Origin: Tsuneonella flava
GTDB lineage: Bacteria > Pseudomonadota > Alphaproteobacteria > Sphingomonadales > Sphingomonadaceae
DNA length: 64,000 nt
Assembly: GCF_002870965.1 (NCBI RefSeq)
Contig: NZ_PHSO01000005.1
Span: 186,001 to 250,000 of the forward strand
Reading direction: 5' to 3'
Under the pieces are notes generated by a model. That model was not told where the DNA came from. It made no database searches and saw nothing but the letters and a program-made list of their open reading frames with translations. Of this stretch, positions 1 through 9,665 are shown in pieces; the first letter of the stretch is position 1, and each line of letters starts with the position of its first letter. The translations under genes and the position numbers were made by a program.

Positions 1-617
1 CCTACCCTGAATATGCTGCGCCGATGGGCGGATATGCACCGATGGCCTATCCCGGCCCGGCTGGCGCACCGGCCTATGGCTATGGCGCGCAAGCTCCCGC
101 CCCTGCACCGCAGTTCGACCGTGACGCCTGGCTCGACAATTGTCAGGACCGGCTGCGCGGAGTGAAAGAGAAAGATCGCGCCGGCGTGATCGGCGGCTTG
201 CTGGGCGCAGTGGCTGGTGGCGTTGCCGGCAACCGCATTGCCGGAGCTGGCGAACGGCTGGCCGGATCGCTGATCGGTGCCGGGGTCGGCGGGCTGGCCG
301 GGCTCGCCATCGGCAGTGCGATTGGCGCGTCGAACAATCACAAGCGCCGCGCCGAATGCGAGGCCTATCTCGATCGGTATACTGCCGGATATCCGCAACA
401 GGGCGGATATGCCTATGGCTATCCCGGCTACGGCTATGCTTATAGAATGGTGCCAATGATGGTGGCCGTGCCGCAGCGCCGCGTGGTGCATGAAACAGTC
501 ACCGAAGAATGGGTCGATGTGCCCGCCCCTGCAGTACGCAGCCGCCGGATCGACCGCCCGGCCCGCCGTTCTGTCCCTGCGGGCGATAAACGCATCAAGT
601 ACACCAGGAACAAGTAA
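1..617 (+). CDS. Glycine-zipper envelope protein, 5' partial
   Basis: The reading frame is open to the window edge, so the true start lies upstream. The N-terminal part seen is rich in Gly, Ala, Pro and Tyr (GYAPMAYPGPAG-like). A Gly/Ala-rich block at about 203-325 alternates small residues (GGLLGAVAGGVAGN, GAGVGGLAGLAIGSAIG), the pattern of the glycine-zipper 2TM / rickettsial 17-kDa antigen family that inserts in membranes. A second Tyr/Gly-rich stretch and an Arg-rich C-terminus follow. By analogy it is an outer-membrane or periplasmic structural protein. The function is unknown, and export cannot be checked because the N-terminus is missing. Confidence 0.65.
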   Translation, partial: YPEYAAPMGGYAPMAYPGPAGAPAYGYGAQAPAPAPQFDRDAWLDNCQDRLRGVKEKDRAGVIGGLLGAVAGGVAGNRIAGAGERLAGSLIGAGVGGLAGLAIGSAIGASNNHKRRAECEAYLDRYTAGYPQQGGYAYGYPGYGYAYRMVPMMVAVPQRRVVHETVTEEWVDVPAPAVRSRRIDRPARRSVPAGDKRIKYTRNK

Positions 618-670
618 GGCCCGTTGACGGGCGCAACCAGAGCTTCATGCCCGCCCCCCCCGCAGCCTCT

Positions 671-773
671 CGTCATTGCGAGGAGCGTAGCGACGTGCCA
701 ATCCACGGCCCATCGCCACATCCACCGGAAGCAGGGCCCCGGATCGGGGGTCCGGTGGAGGCAGGCAATGACA
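671..773. repeat. Dispersed palindromic repeat (REP/BIME-like)
   Basis: The element starts with CGTCATTGCGAGGAGCGTAG and continues CGACGTGCCAATCCA. The same core recurs at 26658-26693, and a diverged inverted version at 26561-26590. The outer ends here are inverted matches (GTCATTG at 672-678, CAATGAC at 766-772). An inner perfect hairpin pairs TCCACCGGA at 721-729 with TCCGGTGGA at 751-759. It lies between two convergent genes, a typical REP position. No gene is seen in 618-805. Confidence 0.75.
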
Positions 774-805
774 GAGAAGAGCGATACAACTTCGGTTGCA
801 GCTCA

Positions 806-3328
806 CTAGTCAGTCAGTCGGTGGAGCGTTTCGCCTGCAAGGGCAGTCCGCCCCGGTGCCACACCGGCGATTCCGCCCGCTGAGTTGCTCCGCGCGACTT
901 TCGTACCCGGTGCAGGCTGGCCGCTCTCCACGATAGAGCGCATCTGGCACACCAGCGGTGTGTCGTCGCTGTCATCGAAACTGTCGGCGGCGGGCAGACC
1001 GACCACGCATCCCATAGTAGGCGTGCCGATCACCAGTGCGCTGTCGCCCGATGCCGCATTGATTTCGACCATCCCGTCGTAACCGATCATCGTTGTCGTG
1101 CCCGACGGATTCATCTGCACCGGCATGCCGGGGGCGACCGGCCGCCCGTCTGCCATCACCACTTTACGCATGATCGGGCGGAAGTGGACCGCGTCGATCT
1201 CTACCAGCGCCACTGCGCGGCGGGGCACGACGATGTGATGCGTGGTATCGCGCACCACTGCATCGGCGGGCAAATGGTCTGCATCGACATCGATCTTGAT
1301 CCGCGCTTGCGACGGGATGTTCTGCACCAGCAGCAAGCCATTGCGGTCAGTAGCACCGACAGTGCGGTTTTCCCGGGTAATCGGCACGCCTGCCACTTTC
1401 CCGGTGGTCCGTACCAGCGCATAGCTGCCGCCGCTCTGGTTGCGGGCGAACACCGTGCCCCCGGCCACCAGCAATGTGCCCCGCGCATCGACCCGCGCGG
1501 CGAAGCGACCATCGACCTGCTCCACTTGTCCATCGATCAGGAAATTGCGGTTGCGCCACGACAGGCCGCCCGCCACGCGTTGCGACGAATCCGATGCATT
1601 CACCGCGGCGCGGTATCCCACTTGCCCGTCGCGCACTGCATCTTTCGAATAAGTCAGCGCCCCGCTGGGTGTGCCGTCGTTGTAACTGGCCAGAGCGCTG
1701 GCATGGCGCTGGCCGCCCAGGCTGACCGACAGGCCCACAGCCCCGGAATACCCGGTGCCGTATTCGGTGCGGCGATATCCGCCACCTGCAAAAAACGACG
1801 CCCGGCGCGACAGGCGCGAACGGAAATTGGCGTTGAGCGCTTCGTTAAACCGGCTGTGCGGCGACTGAGTTGGATTTTGGGTCACACCCTCGCCGCTGTA
1901 TTCCTGTCGCGCAAACGAGAGCTGCATTTCGCTGGCAGACGACAGGCGATAGGATAGCTGCGCGGAATACTGCCGCGGCGGTGCTTCGTCCCCCAGATGG
2001 GCAGCAACGTCGCGATAGTGTGCGGTTGGGATGGTCGCAGCGATCCGCCCGCTGATCGTGCGCCCAAGCGATTCGAGCGCAAAGTTCGCCAGCACACCGT
2101 TGCCAATGGTGCCGTCATGACTGATCCGGCCTTCAACCGTTAGTTGCGCCACATCGGCCAGCACCAGATCGGCGCGGCCACCGGCATTGGCGATCCCGGC
2201 CGACCATTCGCCGCTCGCTTCGACGGTCAAGCGCTGCGAAATTCCGCGGCGGTAAAATCCGGTGGCGACGAATGCGCCATAATCGTTACTGACCCGACCA
2301 AAACCGCGCCTTACGAAGCCAAAATTGGCGGCGTATTGGTGAGTTTTGGGCGCCAGGAGGTCACGCGACATATAAAACTTAGTCGTTTCAATCATTTCGC
2401 GCCCTAAAGTATCGTTCATAATCACCGATACTTCACCCCGGCCCGGCTGGCTGGGAATGTTACGAACCGTGAATTCTCCGGGCTTTACCTCGCCCAGCTG
2501 ATATCGCGAATCTGCTGTCAGGATATCCAGCGATGTCGGTACAGCGACATTGCCACTGAACGCCGGCAGCGGCGTCGTCACGAGATCGGGGCGCAGGCTG
2601 AAGTCGGTGCCAATCTGCAAACCGCCCAGGCGCACGGCCCGCTGCGTCTGGCTGCCGGCACTGACGAAGTCGCCCGCCGTGGCGACAAGGCCCTTGTTTT
2701 CAAATGCAATACTTGCGGCGGTTTGCAAACGGAGCAAAGCGGGCGAGCCATCTTGCGGAGTGCTCGTCACCCGGACACTGGTGTTGACAGCCATGTTTCC
2801 GCGCACGACCGCAGCATCGAATACGCCCCCCGCGCTCGCCCCCGATCGCGAAAGTGTCGCTGACAGATCGTAGTCGATACGCAATGCCGTCAGCGGGTTG
2901 CTTTCCCCGCGCCTGTCGGTCGCTGTGACGAAGTCCTTGAGGTTCTCGCCACCCGCCTTCCGAAACAGCGTGACTGAGAGGAGCTGGGCGAGAGGGTCGA
3001 ATTTGAACTGGTAAATCTGCAGGGATGACAGCGGGATATAACCGGTCGCCCCGTCTGGCACCGGCAGCCCGGCAGCCCGCGCTGCGTCAGCGTCGATCCG
3101 CATGGCAGTGCCGTGCCCTTGCAGGTCGACCATCCGGTCCTGTCGCATTCCGTCGACCACGATCTCGGACATGCCGGGACCGGGCGCATCCCTGACGCTT
3201 TGTGCTGTCAAGCCTTCTGGCAGAGCGAACGGGTCGCTTTGAGCCGCCAGAGGAGAGGAGCAGAGCGCCGTGAATGCGACGAGAAGCGCTAGAGCGGAGT
3301 TAGTTGCACGTCGTACGAGGTGTCGCAT
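806..3328 (-). CDS. Fimbrial outer membrane usher (archaic chaperone-usher family)
   Basis: An 840-residue protein with a signal peptide (MRHLVRRA..., hydrophobic core, cleavage near SPLAAQ), then a region recognisable as an usher: an N-terminal domain (IVVDGMRQDRMVDLQG), a long beta-strand-rich middle with alternating aromatic residues, and a C-terminal domain (VPRRAVALVEIDAVHFRP). The length is normal for FimD/CsuD ushers, the outer-membrane pores that receive chaperone-pilin complexes and assemble them. It is last in a minus-strand operon after the chaperone gene. Its start overlaps the chaperone stop by 29 bp, suggesting translational coupling. The neighbouring spore-coat-U pilins point to the archaic (Csu-like) subtype. 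Confidence 0.85.
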   Translation of the reverse strand: MRHLVRRATNSALALLVAFTALCSSPLAAQSDPFALPEGLTAQSVRDAPGPGMSEIVVDGMRQDRMVDLQGHGTAMRIDADAARAAGLPVPDGATGYIPLSSLQIYQFKFDPLAQLLSVTLFRKAGGENLKDFVTATDRRGESNPLTALRIDYDLSATLSRSGASAGGVFDAAVVRGNMAVNTSVRVTSTPQDGSPALLRLQTAASIAFENKGLVATAGDFVSAGSQTQRAVRLGGLQIGTDFSLRPDLVTTPLPAFSGNVAVPTSLDILTADSRYQLGEVKPGEFTVRNIPSQPGRGEVSVIMNDTLGREMIETTKFYMSRDLLAPKTHQYAANFGFVRRGFGRVSNDYGAFVATGFYRRGISQRLTVEASGEWSAGIANAGGRADLVLADVAQLTVEGRISHDGTIGNGVLANFALESLGRTISGRIAATIPTAHYRDVAAHLGDEAPPRQYSAQLSYRLSSASEMQLSFARQEYSGEGVTQNPTQSPHSRFNEALNANFRSRLSRRASFFAGGGYRRTEYGTGYSGAVGLSVSLGGQRHASALASYNDGTPSGALTYSKDAVRDGQVGYRAAVNASDSSQRVAGGLSWRNRNFLIDGQVEQVDGRFAARVDARGTLLVAGGTVFARNQSGGSYALVRTTGKVAGVPITRENRTVGATDRNGLLLVQNIPSQARIKIDVDADHLPADAVVRDTTHHIVVPRRAVALVEIDAVHFRPIMRKVVMADGRPVAPGMPVQMNPSGTTTMIGYDGMVEINAASGDSALVIGTPTMGCVVGLPAADSFDDSDDTPLVCQMRSIVESGQPAPGTKVARSNSAGGIAGVAPGRTALAGETLHRLTD

Positions 3329-4046
3329 CGACCGTCCGGCCGTCCATCTGTACAGTGATTGTCACCGGACCGAGGGAGCAGGCATTCGCTACGGGCCAGA
3401 AAATCGTCGATCCGCCCATGACATAGCGCAGCGAGTTGCGCTGAAGCTCGATGGGGGCGCCATTGGCCTTCTTTGCGTCAATCCGAACGATCTTTACCGT
3501 CGCGCCGCCACTGTTCGTAACGGTCAGCCCATCGGGCCCGATAGTCCAGGCGAGCGATTCCGGCACCGCCTTGTCACGATCGATGAATACCGGAACGTTA
3601 AAGCGAATGCGCGCTTCCGCCGTCCCGGAGTGAGCCAGCGTTGGATCGGGCAACTGATCGACGATCAGGCGATACCGCTTTTCCCCGGCGGTCGCAGGCC
3701 CTTTGCGGATCAACCGCACGATTTGTGTTTCCCCGGCCGGGATGGAAATGATGGACGGCGAGATGGTCAGTGCCGTGCTGGGCGCATAAACGTCTTCACC
3801 ACCTTCCTGCGTCCATTCAAAAAGCCGCGTCTGCACTGGCAATGCGCGCGTTGCGCGATTGGCAACCAATACGGTTGCGCCGGATTGTGTGCTTTCGATT
3901 TCGATACGCAGCGGCGATATGTTCAGCCCTGCGCCAGTATCGGTCGGGGCTGAAAGGGCCGCAGAAATACTGCCAGTTCCGGGAGTGAATGACCCGCACG
4001 CCACGATCGCAGCGATCGTTCGCAAGAATATCCGGGTGCGGGTCAT
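3300..4046 (-). CDS. Periplasmic pilus chaperone (PapD-like)
   Basis: A 248-residue exported protein. After a leader (MTRTRIFLRTIAAIVACGSF) comes the PapD N-terminal immunoglobulin-like domain with the typical ISPLRIEIESTQSGATVLVANRAT strand region (about residues 41-66), then the conserved ISIPAGETQIVRLIRKGP segment and RLIVDQLP strand. The second domain includes FNVPVFI. Such chaperones complete pilin folds by donor-strand complementation and deliver them to the usher. It lies 17 bp downstream of a spore-coat-U pilin gene and overlaps the usher gene, so pilin, chaperone and usher form one transcription unit. Confidence 0.87.
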   Translation of the reverse strand: MTRTRIFLRTIAAIVACGSFTPGTGSISAALSAPTDTGAGLNISPLRIEIESTQSGATVLVANRATRALPVQTRLFEWTQEGGEDVYAPSTALTISPSIISIPAGETQIVRLIRKGPATAGEKRYRLIVDQLPDPTLAHSGTAEARIRFNVPVFIDRDKAVPESLAWTIGPDGLTVTNSGGATVKIVRIDAKKANGAPIELQRNSLRYVMGGSTIFWPVANACSLGPVTITVQMDGRTVDATPRTTCN

Positions 4047-4063
4047 TCATTCCTCCATAGATA

Positions 4064-4537
4064 TTAGTAAGTAACGGTAACCACGACCGAGTCGGTGTAG
4101 TTGCCTGCCGGAACGGCGGCCTGACTCGGAACGCGGCCATAAATTGTCATCGACTGGTCGGAGCCATTGCCGACACCGGTGCGGCCCGATGTCGGGGTCC
4201 ATTCGGTGGTGCGGGTTGCATCTGTGTAGAGCGCATAGCTCACTTCATCGCCCGCGCTTGACTTCAGCTTGCGCACCGTGCCGGCGCCAGCGTTCGAGCC
4301 GTAGCCGACGTTGACAGTGTAATTGGCATTCGGCGTGCACTTCACCGTCGTGGGCGAACTGGCATCGATCGCCGCGTCGAGCGCGGTAACCGAACCAAAC
4401 GACAGCGGCTCTGCGGTAACGCTGCAGGCCGACGAGACATTGAGTGACACTTCAACAGTGCCGGTTGCCGTCTGAGCGAGCGCCGGAGTGGCCACAACAG
4501 CCGCAGACGCGGCAAGAACGATTGCAATCTTACGCAT
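4064..4537 (-). CDS. Spore coat U domain pilin
   Basis: A 157-residue protein with a clear signal peptide (MRKIAIVLAASAAVVATPALAQ) and a single SCPU domain. Features are an early Cys (SACSVTAEPLSFGSV), a second Cys (TVKCTPNANYTVNVGYG) forming the expected disulfide pair, and the C-terminal GRVPSQAAVPAGNYTDSVVVTVTY strand end. Such subunits form the rod of archaic chaperone-usher pili. A GGGGATC Shine-Dalgarno lies about 10 bp before the ATG. It is the first gene of the pilin-chaperone-usher unit. Confidence 0.85.
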   Translation of the reverse strand: MRKIAIVLAASAAVVATPALAQTATGTVEVSLNVSSACSVTAEPLSFGSVTALDAAIDASSPTTVKCTPNANYTVNVGYGSNAGAGTVRKLKSSAGDEVSYALYTDATRTTEWTPTSGRTGVGNGSDQSMTIYGRVPSQAAVPAGNYTDSVVVTVTY

Positions 4538-4672
4538 GATATTGATCCCCTAAATGTTGGCTAACTGCCGGGTCCCTTCATGACCAAGAATGCTTTCGAA
4601 AACGCTAATGGTTAAGCGACTTTCGCATCCTCATTATGTATTTTTACATAGCGAATGTATGGTTAACGAAAT

Positions 4673-4698
4673 GTAAAACCGCCCGGATGCTTCCGGGC
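4673..4698 (-). terminator. Rho-independent terminator after the second pilin gene
   Basis: On the minus strand the sequence reads GCCCGGA-AGCA-TCCGGGC (4698-4681) followed by GGTTTTAC. The 7-bp GC-rich perfect stem and T run sit 43 bp downstream of the 4741-5244 pilin gene. This pilin can therefore be transcribed separately from the downstream pilus operon. Confidence 0.75.
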
Positions 4699-4740
4699 AG
4701 CTGTATTCATTCAACAGGCAAGGATTAGTCGCCGGGCGAC

Positions 4741-5244
4741 TTAAAATGTGAGGGTGACAGTAACCGTGTCGCGATATTCAACCGACCAGGCGATGGTGTT
4801 CGGTACGCGACCGTACATTGTGTGGGTAGCATGTCCGCTAGCCGGAATTACGCCACTAACGACATGGCCCGGATTCGATCCCCACACCTGATTACGGCCG
4901 GGATTGCGGTAGATCTGATAATTCACATACCGGAACAGGCCGAGAAACGCGCTCGTCGAGACCATCCGGCGTTGGCTGTTCAGGGCATTGTCGCCGTTAT
5001 CGACGGCCACCGTATAGGCCGTGCCGGGATTGCAACGCACATCGATAGTCGAAGTTGCGTCGATCTGGCCGGTAAAGAAATTCGCGTTGCCGAACATCAG
5101 TGGCTCGGTATCAAGGCGGCAACCCGGCTGCACTTCCAACGCGAGTGCAACAGTATTCGTCGCCTCGCCCGCATATGCCGGATTCGCCACGGCCAGACAG
5201 GCCACGGTTACAGGTAGAGCAGCGATTTTCAGCATGAATTTCAC
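4741..5244 (-). CDS. Spore coat U domain pilin, second copy
   Basis: A 167-residue protein with a signal peptide (MKFMLKIAALPVTVACLAVANPAYAG). The SCPU fold markers are LEVQPGCRLDTEPLMFGN (first Cys), IDVRCNPGTAYTVAVDNGDN (second Cys) and a C-terminal MYGRVPNTIAWSVEYRDTVTVTLTF. It resembles the neighbouring pilin in layout but is diverged. It may be the rod and the other a minor subunit, or the reverse; the sequence does not decide. It has its own terminator. The 96-bp gap upstream, before the end of parB, must hold its promoter. A second possible ATG lies three codons in. Confidence 0.83.
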   Translation of the reverse strand: MKFMLKIAALPVTVACLAVANPAYAGEATNTVALALEVQPGCRLDTEPLMFGNANFFTGQIDATSTIDVRCNPGTAYTVAVDNGDNALNSQRRMVSTSAFLGLFRYVNYQIYRNPGRNQVWGSNPGHVVSGVIPASGHATHTMYGRVPNTIAWSVEYRDTVTVTLTF

Positions 5245-5340
5245 TGTAGAAGTTCCCCAATCGAGGTTCTTCCTAAGTGAAAATGCTTACTGACGTCCTA
5301 AGAAAAATTATCTGTATGCATTTTGTGCAGAGCGGAGGAA

Positions 5341-6324
5341 TCAGATATCGCCGCCTGTCAGGCGCTGACAGATAAGATCGAGTTGATCCAGCGTGCGATA
5401 GCGAATCGATACTGTGCCTGCGCGCGGATCGGTATCAGTCTTGATCTGCACACTAAGTCCAAGAAATTCTTCCAGATGGCGCTGAACCGCAGCGATATCG
5501 GCATCGCTTGCCGGATTTCGGGCCGCTCTGGTTTTGCGACGGGCATTCGATTCTCCGCCATCCGTGCCGCTACGGCGCACGAGTCGCTCCACTTCACGAA
5601 CGGACAGCTTATCCTTCACCGCCTGACGCGCAAATTCGACCGCATTATCGTTGCCGATCAATGCCCGCGCATGCCCCATCGAGAGCGAATCAGCTTCCAC
5701 CATCTCCAGTACTTCGTCGGGAAGGAGCAACAGGCGTTGCAAATTGGCGACATGACTACGCGACTTATCTACCAGTTGCGCGATTTCTGCCTGAGTCATC
5801 CCTTCCAGATCAGCAAGCCTTTGATAAGCCCTGCCTTCTTCCACGGGATTGAGATCTTCGCGCTGCACGTTCTCGATCAGGGCGAGCGCCATAACCTCGC
5901 GTTCGTCCAGATCGCGGACCAGCGCGGGAATCTCGTGCAGGCGCGCTTTTTGCGCGGCGCGCCAGCGTCGCTCGCCAGCCACCAGCTGGTAGCGACCTCC
6001 GGCAAGAGGACGAACTATGATCGGCTGAATCACTCCGCGCTGAGCGATCGATTGAGCCAGTTGGTCTAACGCATCGGCATCGAAATGTTTGCGTGGCTGA
6101 TCGGGAAGTGGCTCAATCGATGCGACCGCAAGACTAGAAAGCCCTGAAACACCCGATTTTTCAATATCTTGAGCAGCACTATTCGAACCATCGGAGATCA
6201 AAGGTTCTTCCCGACGCGTCTCGCCCAACAGCGCGCCAAGGCCCTTGCCAAGCTTCTTTCTGGTATCCCCCTTCGGCCGTTCGGGAATCGAGAATCGAAT
6301 GGCTGAATCTTTTGATTCGCTCAT
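5341..6324 (-). CDS. parB: Chromosome partitioning protein ParB
   Basis: A 327-residue ParB: an N-terminal region that contacts ParA (KKLGKGLGALLGE, residues 23-35), CTP-binding motif GERRWRA (117-123), ENVQREDLNP (151-160), a helix-turn-helix at about 177-200 (TQAEIAQLVDKSRSHVANLQ) that reads parS, and a C-terminal dimerisation domain. ParB is a CTP-dependent clamp that loads at parS and spreads. Four parS sites lie 0.8-3.4 kb upstream in the same operon. The start overlaps the parA stop by 4 bp. Confidence 0.97.
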   Translation of the reverse strand: MSESKDSAIRFSIPERPKGDTRKKLGKGLGALLGETRREEPLISDGSNSAAQDIEKSGVSGLSSLAVASIEPLPDQPRKHFDADALDQLAQSIAQRGVIQPIIVRPLAGGRYQLVAGERRWRAAQKARLHEIPALVRDLDEREVMALALIENVQREDLNPVEEGRAYQRLADLEGMTQAEIAQLVDKSRSHVANLQRLLLLPDEVLEMVEADSLSMGHARALIGNDNAVEFARQAVKDKLSVREVERLVRRSGTDGGESNARRKTRAARNPASDADIAAVQRHLEEFLGLSVQIKTDTDPRAGTVSIRYRTLDQLDLICQRLTGGDI

Positions 6325-7097
6325 GCCGCCTTCCTTTCACCAGGAATTCGCCCGATTAATTCCCGCGCAAGCGAGATATAGGCGCGGCTGCCGGGGCAGT
6401 TGTGATCGTAAACCAGAGCGGGCAGCCCATGACTGGGCGCCTCGGAAAGACGGACGTTGCGGGGGATCACCGATTCGAACACCAGATTACCAAGGCAATC
6501 ACGCACATCGTCCGCCACCTGATCGGTTAAGCGATTGCGGCGATCGAACATTGTCAGCGCAATGCCGATAATACCCAGATCTGGATTGAACCGACTCTGC
6601 ACCCGCTCCACCGTTTGCAAGAGCTGGCTGAGCCCCTCGAGCGCAAAGAACTCGCATTGTAATGGCACCAGCAAAGTATCGGCCGCACTCAACGCATTCA
6701 GCGTGAGCAGACCAAGCGACGGTGGACAGTCGATAAAGGCAATATCATGCCCCATATGCCCGGAAAGCGCCTTCGAAAGGCGCGCCGTGCGATCTTCTAC
6801 TGCGACCAGCTCCACTTCCGCGCCGCTCAAATCCTGAGTCGCGGGAACAATATCCATTCCTGGAATGCTGGTGGGTTGAATGCAGGACACCAGCGGAGCG
6901 CCTTCAACAAGCAGCTCATAACTCGAACTCTCTCGATCGTCGTTACCAAGCCCTAGCCCGGTAGAGGCATTACCCTGCGGATCGAGGTCGATCAGAAGTG
7001 TTTTCCACCCGGTGGCGGCCATGGCGGTGGCAATATTGATCGCCGTAGTGGTCTTCCCCACCCCGCCTTTCTGGTTTGCAATGGCGATTGTGATCAT
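6321..7097 (-). CDS. parA: Chromosome partitioning ATPase ParA
   Basis: A 258-residue ParA/Soj-type ATPase with no DNA-binding N-terminal extension, as is usual for chromosomal ParA. The deviant Walker A motif KGGVGKTT is at residues 10-17, followed by DLDPQGNAST (37-46) and a Walker B region FIDCPPSLGLLTLNAL. It moves origin-bound ParB by ATP-dependent binding to the nucleoid. It overlaps rsmG and parB by 4 bp each, the standard mnmG-rsmG-parA-parB order. Confidence 0.97.
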   Translation of the reverse strand: MITIAIANQKGGVGKTTTAINIATAMAATGWKTLLIDLDPQGNASTGLGLGNDDRESSSYELLVEGAPLVSCIQPTSIPGMDIVPATQDLSGAEVELVAVEDRTARLSKALSGHMGHDIAFIDCPPSLGLLTLNALSAADTLLVPLQCEFFALEGLSQLLQTVERVQSRFNPDLGIIGIALTMFDRRNRLTDQVADDVRDCLGNLVFESVIPRNVRLSEAPSHGLPALVYDHNCPGSRAYISLARELIGRIPGERKAA

Positions 7098-7729
7098 GCG
7101 GGCTTCGCCTCCTTGGCTCTTCCGACGACGATACCCGATTCGGGATCGGTTAGCGAGGGTTCCACGTGGAACATGCGCTTTAACTGGCGCGGCAGCTCAT
7201 CGACTTCATTCGCTGCCGAGCGCCCTTTCGGCAACAACCACAGTGTTCCGCTTGTGGAAAATCGACGGGATAAGTCGAGTAGGCGCGGCAACGGGGCAAA
7301 GGCACGAGCCGATATGACTGACGCAGGAGCGCTATCGACCAGCTCCAGCCGCTTACCTTCAATCCGGCATCTAGGCAGTTCAAGCTCGGCTGCCATTGCC
7401 GAAAGCCATTCAACCCGACGCTTGCGCGACTCGACCAGACAGACATTCCACTCCGGTCGGGCCATCGCAATTGCGAGACCTGGGAAACCCGCACCAGTGC
7501 CAAGATCGAGCCACAATTCCATTGTTGTTTCACGTGGAACATGGAGGAGGAGCTGGATCGAGTCCGCGATATGGCGCTGCCACACCGAATCTAGTGACGC
7601 AGCAGACACGAGGTTCTGCCGACCATTCTCTTCACGGAGTCGCTCAACGAACAAATCGAACCGGGGTGCGGCGTCAACGTCGCATAACCGTTCCACCAGC
7701 GCCCGTGCCTCCTGCTCGTTGGTGATCAT
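7094..7729 (-). CDS. rsmG: 16S rRNA m7G527 methyltransferase RsmG (GidB)
   Basis: A 211-residue SAM-dependent methyltransferase that modifies G527 of 16S rRNA. The SAM motif GTGAGFPG is at residues 77-84, preceded by [12 protein letters not shown], both typical of GidB. Two parS sites are inside the coding sequence and dictate the residues HVPRET (about 63-68) and FHVEPS near the C-terminus. It overlaps mnmG and parA by 4 bp each. Confidence 0.95.
   Translation of the reverse strand: MITNEQEARALVERLCDVDAAPRFDLFVERLREENGRQNLVSAASLDSVWQRHIADSIQLLLHVPRETTMELWLDLGTGAGFPGLAIAMARPEWNVCLVESRKRRVEWLSAMAAELELPRCRIEGKRLELVDSAPASVISARAFAPLPRLLDLSRRFSTSGTLWLLPKGRSAANEVDELPRQLKRMFHVEPSLTDPESGIVVGRAKEAKPA
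7158..7173. other. parS site inside rsmG
   Basis: GGTTCCACGTGGAACA matches the parS consensus TGTTNCACGTGNAACA except for the first base. The central CCACGTGG is fully palindromic. It is in the 3' part of rsmG, just upstream of parA. Confidence 0.85.
7526..7541. other. parS site inside rsmG
   Basis: TGTTTCACGTGGAACA is a full match to the 16-bp parS consensus TGTTNCACGTGNAACA. It is within rsmG codons for about residues 63-68. Confidence 0.93.
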
Positions 7730-9582
7730 GCTGCAACGTCCTGACCGTGACGACGTACTCGCACGAGCAGCGCTGCCAGCGCGGCAGGTGTCACGCCAGG
7801 CACTCTACCCGCAGCGGCGAGCGTCTCAGGGCTTGCTGAGGTAAGGCGCTCTATCATCTCATGTGAGAGACCGGGCACCGTCGCATATGAAAAATCGGCC
7901 GGAATACGAACAGCATCGCTAGCCCTTAAATCTCTTAGCTCGGCCTCCTGTCGGGCGAGATAGGGGGCGTAAGCTGCATCTTCCACCAACTCAAAGCCCA
8001 CATCATCCGACGCAAAGCCCTTGGGCAGCCAGGGCGTAAGACGCTCTGCGGTCAGGTGTGGGTGTGCAAGCCATTCCGCCAGCGGCTTGGAACCCGCGTC
8101 TCGCTTCACATCGAATCCCGCTTCGGCCAGATCGACCGAAGAAACTGGAACAGTGAGGGCTTCGTTCCACGCGGAACGTTTCGCAGAGCGCTCCGCATAC
8201 CACTCCCTCCGCTCCGCACCGACACATCCCGCAGAAAGAGCCAGTGGGGTAAGGCGCGTCGTCGCGTTACTCGCCCGAAGGCGCAGACGGTATTCCGCAC
8301 GCGCGGTCAGCATGCGATACGGCTCGCTCGCTCCATGAAGAGTCAGGTCGTCAATCATGACAGCGATATAGGAATTGGCCCGATCCATCGCGGCAGCGCT
8401 ACGCCCCAGCACGGCAGCACTTGCGTGCATCCCGGCAACCAGCCCCTGAGCTGCTGCCTCTTCATAACCGGTAGTGCCATTTATTTGCCCAGCGCAATAT
8501 AGACCGGGGATCACCCGAACCTGCAAACCAGAATCCAGCGCGCGGGGATCTATATGATCGTATTCCACGGCATAGCCGGGCACAGCCATCTCAACACGTT
8601 CGAGCCCGGCCATTGTCCGCAGGAAAGCCAGCTGGACGTCGACCGGCAACGAGGTACTGACTCCATTGGGATAGACAAGATTGCTCGCTAACCCTTCCGG
8701 CTCCAAAAAGACCTGATGTCCATCGCGATCACCGAAGCGATGGATCTTGTCTTCAATCGAAGGGCAATAACGCGGACCAGTCGCCCCAATAGCTCCGCTG
8801 AATAACGGGGAGCGATGAAGGTTCGCCCGGATCACATCATGCCCCGCCGCGGTTGTACGCGATATTGCACAGGCAAGCTGCGGATTGGTTCGGCTCGGGG
8901 AAAGTGGCGACATAGTCCAGTGTTCAGCATCGGAAGGCTGCTCCTCCAGACGAGCCCAATCGATAGTACGTCCGTCGAGGCGTGGCGGCGTTCCAGTCTT
9001 GAGCCGTGCCATCGGCAAATCCGCCTCGCGCAATTGCGCTGCGAGAATCTGCGCCGAACTCTCCCCGATTCGTCCACCTTCGAACTGCTCCTCCCCCCGG
9101 AACAGAGTACCTCCCAGAAACGTCCCCGTGCACAGGACAACCGCACCGGCATCGATCCGCTGACCGTCAGCCAAGGTCAGACCGACAATTCTCCCACCAT
9201 GCAATACGAGCCCGGCCGCCTCGCCTTCAACAACGGTAAGATCGCCCTGCCTGTCCAGCAAATGCTGGACAGCCGCCTTGAATAGCACCCGATCGGCCTG
9301 AACCCGCGGACCCCATACAGCGCTGCCTTTCGAGCGGTTGAGCATCCGATAATGGATCGCAGCGGCATCTGCAGCGCGACCGATGATGCCATCAAACGCA
9401 TCCACTTCACGAACCAGGTGTCCTTTACCCAGGCCACCTATGGCCGGATTGCAGCTCATCGCGCCCACGGTTTGCCGATCGAAGGTCACCAAAGCCACGC
9501 GTGCACCCATGCGGGCGGCAACCGCCGCCGCCTCGACGCCTGCATGTCCGCCGCCGACTACGATGATATCAAACTGCTTCAT
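7726..9582 (-). CDS. mnmG: tRNA uridine 5-carboxymethylaminomethyl modification enzyme MnmG (GidA)
   Basis: A 618-residue FAD enzyme that acts with MnmE to install (carboxymethyl)aminomethyl groups on U34 of tRNAs. The FAD dinucleotide motif [10 protein letters not shown] is at residues 10-19. Family motifs include [67 protein letters not shown] and [13 protein letters not shown] chose the ATG at 9582; an upstream in-frame TTG at 9594 would add only four residues. It follows mnmE after about 105 bp that hold two parS sites. Confidence 0.96.
   Translation of the reverse strand: MKQFDIIVVGGGHAGVEAAAVAARMGARVALVTFDRQTVGAMSCNPAIGGLGKGHLVREVDAFDGIIGRAADAAAIHYRMLNRSKGSAVWGPRVQADRVLFKAAVQHLLDRQGDLTVVEGEAAGLVLHGGRIVGLTLADGQRIDAGAVVLCTGTFLGGTLFRGEEQFEGGRIGESSAQILAAQLREADLPMARLKTGTPPRLDGRTIDWARLEEQPSDAEHWTMSPLSPSRTNPQLACAISRTTAAGHDVIRANLHRSPLFSGAIGATGPRYCPSIEDKIHRFGDRDGHQVFLEPEGLASNLVYPNGVSTSLPVDVQLAFLRTMAGLERVEMAVPGYAVEYDHIDPRALDSGLQVRVIPGLYCAGQINGTTGYEEAAAQGLVAGMHASAAVLGRSAAAMDRANSYIAVMIDDLTLHGASEPYRMLTARAEYRLRLRASNATTRLTPLALSAGCVGAERREWYAERSAKRSAWNEALTVPVSSVDLAEAGFDVKRDAGSKPLAEWLAHPHLTAERLTPWLPKGFASDDVGFELVEDAAYAPYLARQEAELRDLRASDAVRIPADFSYATVPGLSHEMIERLTSASPETLAAAGRVPGVTPAALAALLVRVRRHGQDVAA
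8163..8178. other. Degenerate parS-like palindrome inside mnmG
   Basis: CGTTCCACGCGGAACG is a near-palindrome with the parS layout but the central CACGTG is changed to CACGCG and both ends differ from consensus. It could be a decayed parS. Binding by ParB is doubtful. Confidence 0.3.
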
Positions 9583-9625
9583 ATGTCGCTGCAAATACGG
9601 CAGCTATCCCAACGGGTCAAAGCCT

Positions 9626-9641
9626 TGTTCCACGTGGAACC
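9626..9641. other. parS site upstream of mnmG
   Basis: TGTTCCACGTGGAACC matches the parS consensus at all but the last base. It is in the mnmE-mnmG spacer, 24 bp from the next parS. Confidence 0.88.
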
Positions 9642-9665
9642 AGTCAACCATCACACTACTCACCG

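Noticed and set aside
8163-8178. Fifth parS
   Set aside because: The central CACGTG is lost (CACGCG); listed only as a degenerate site.
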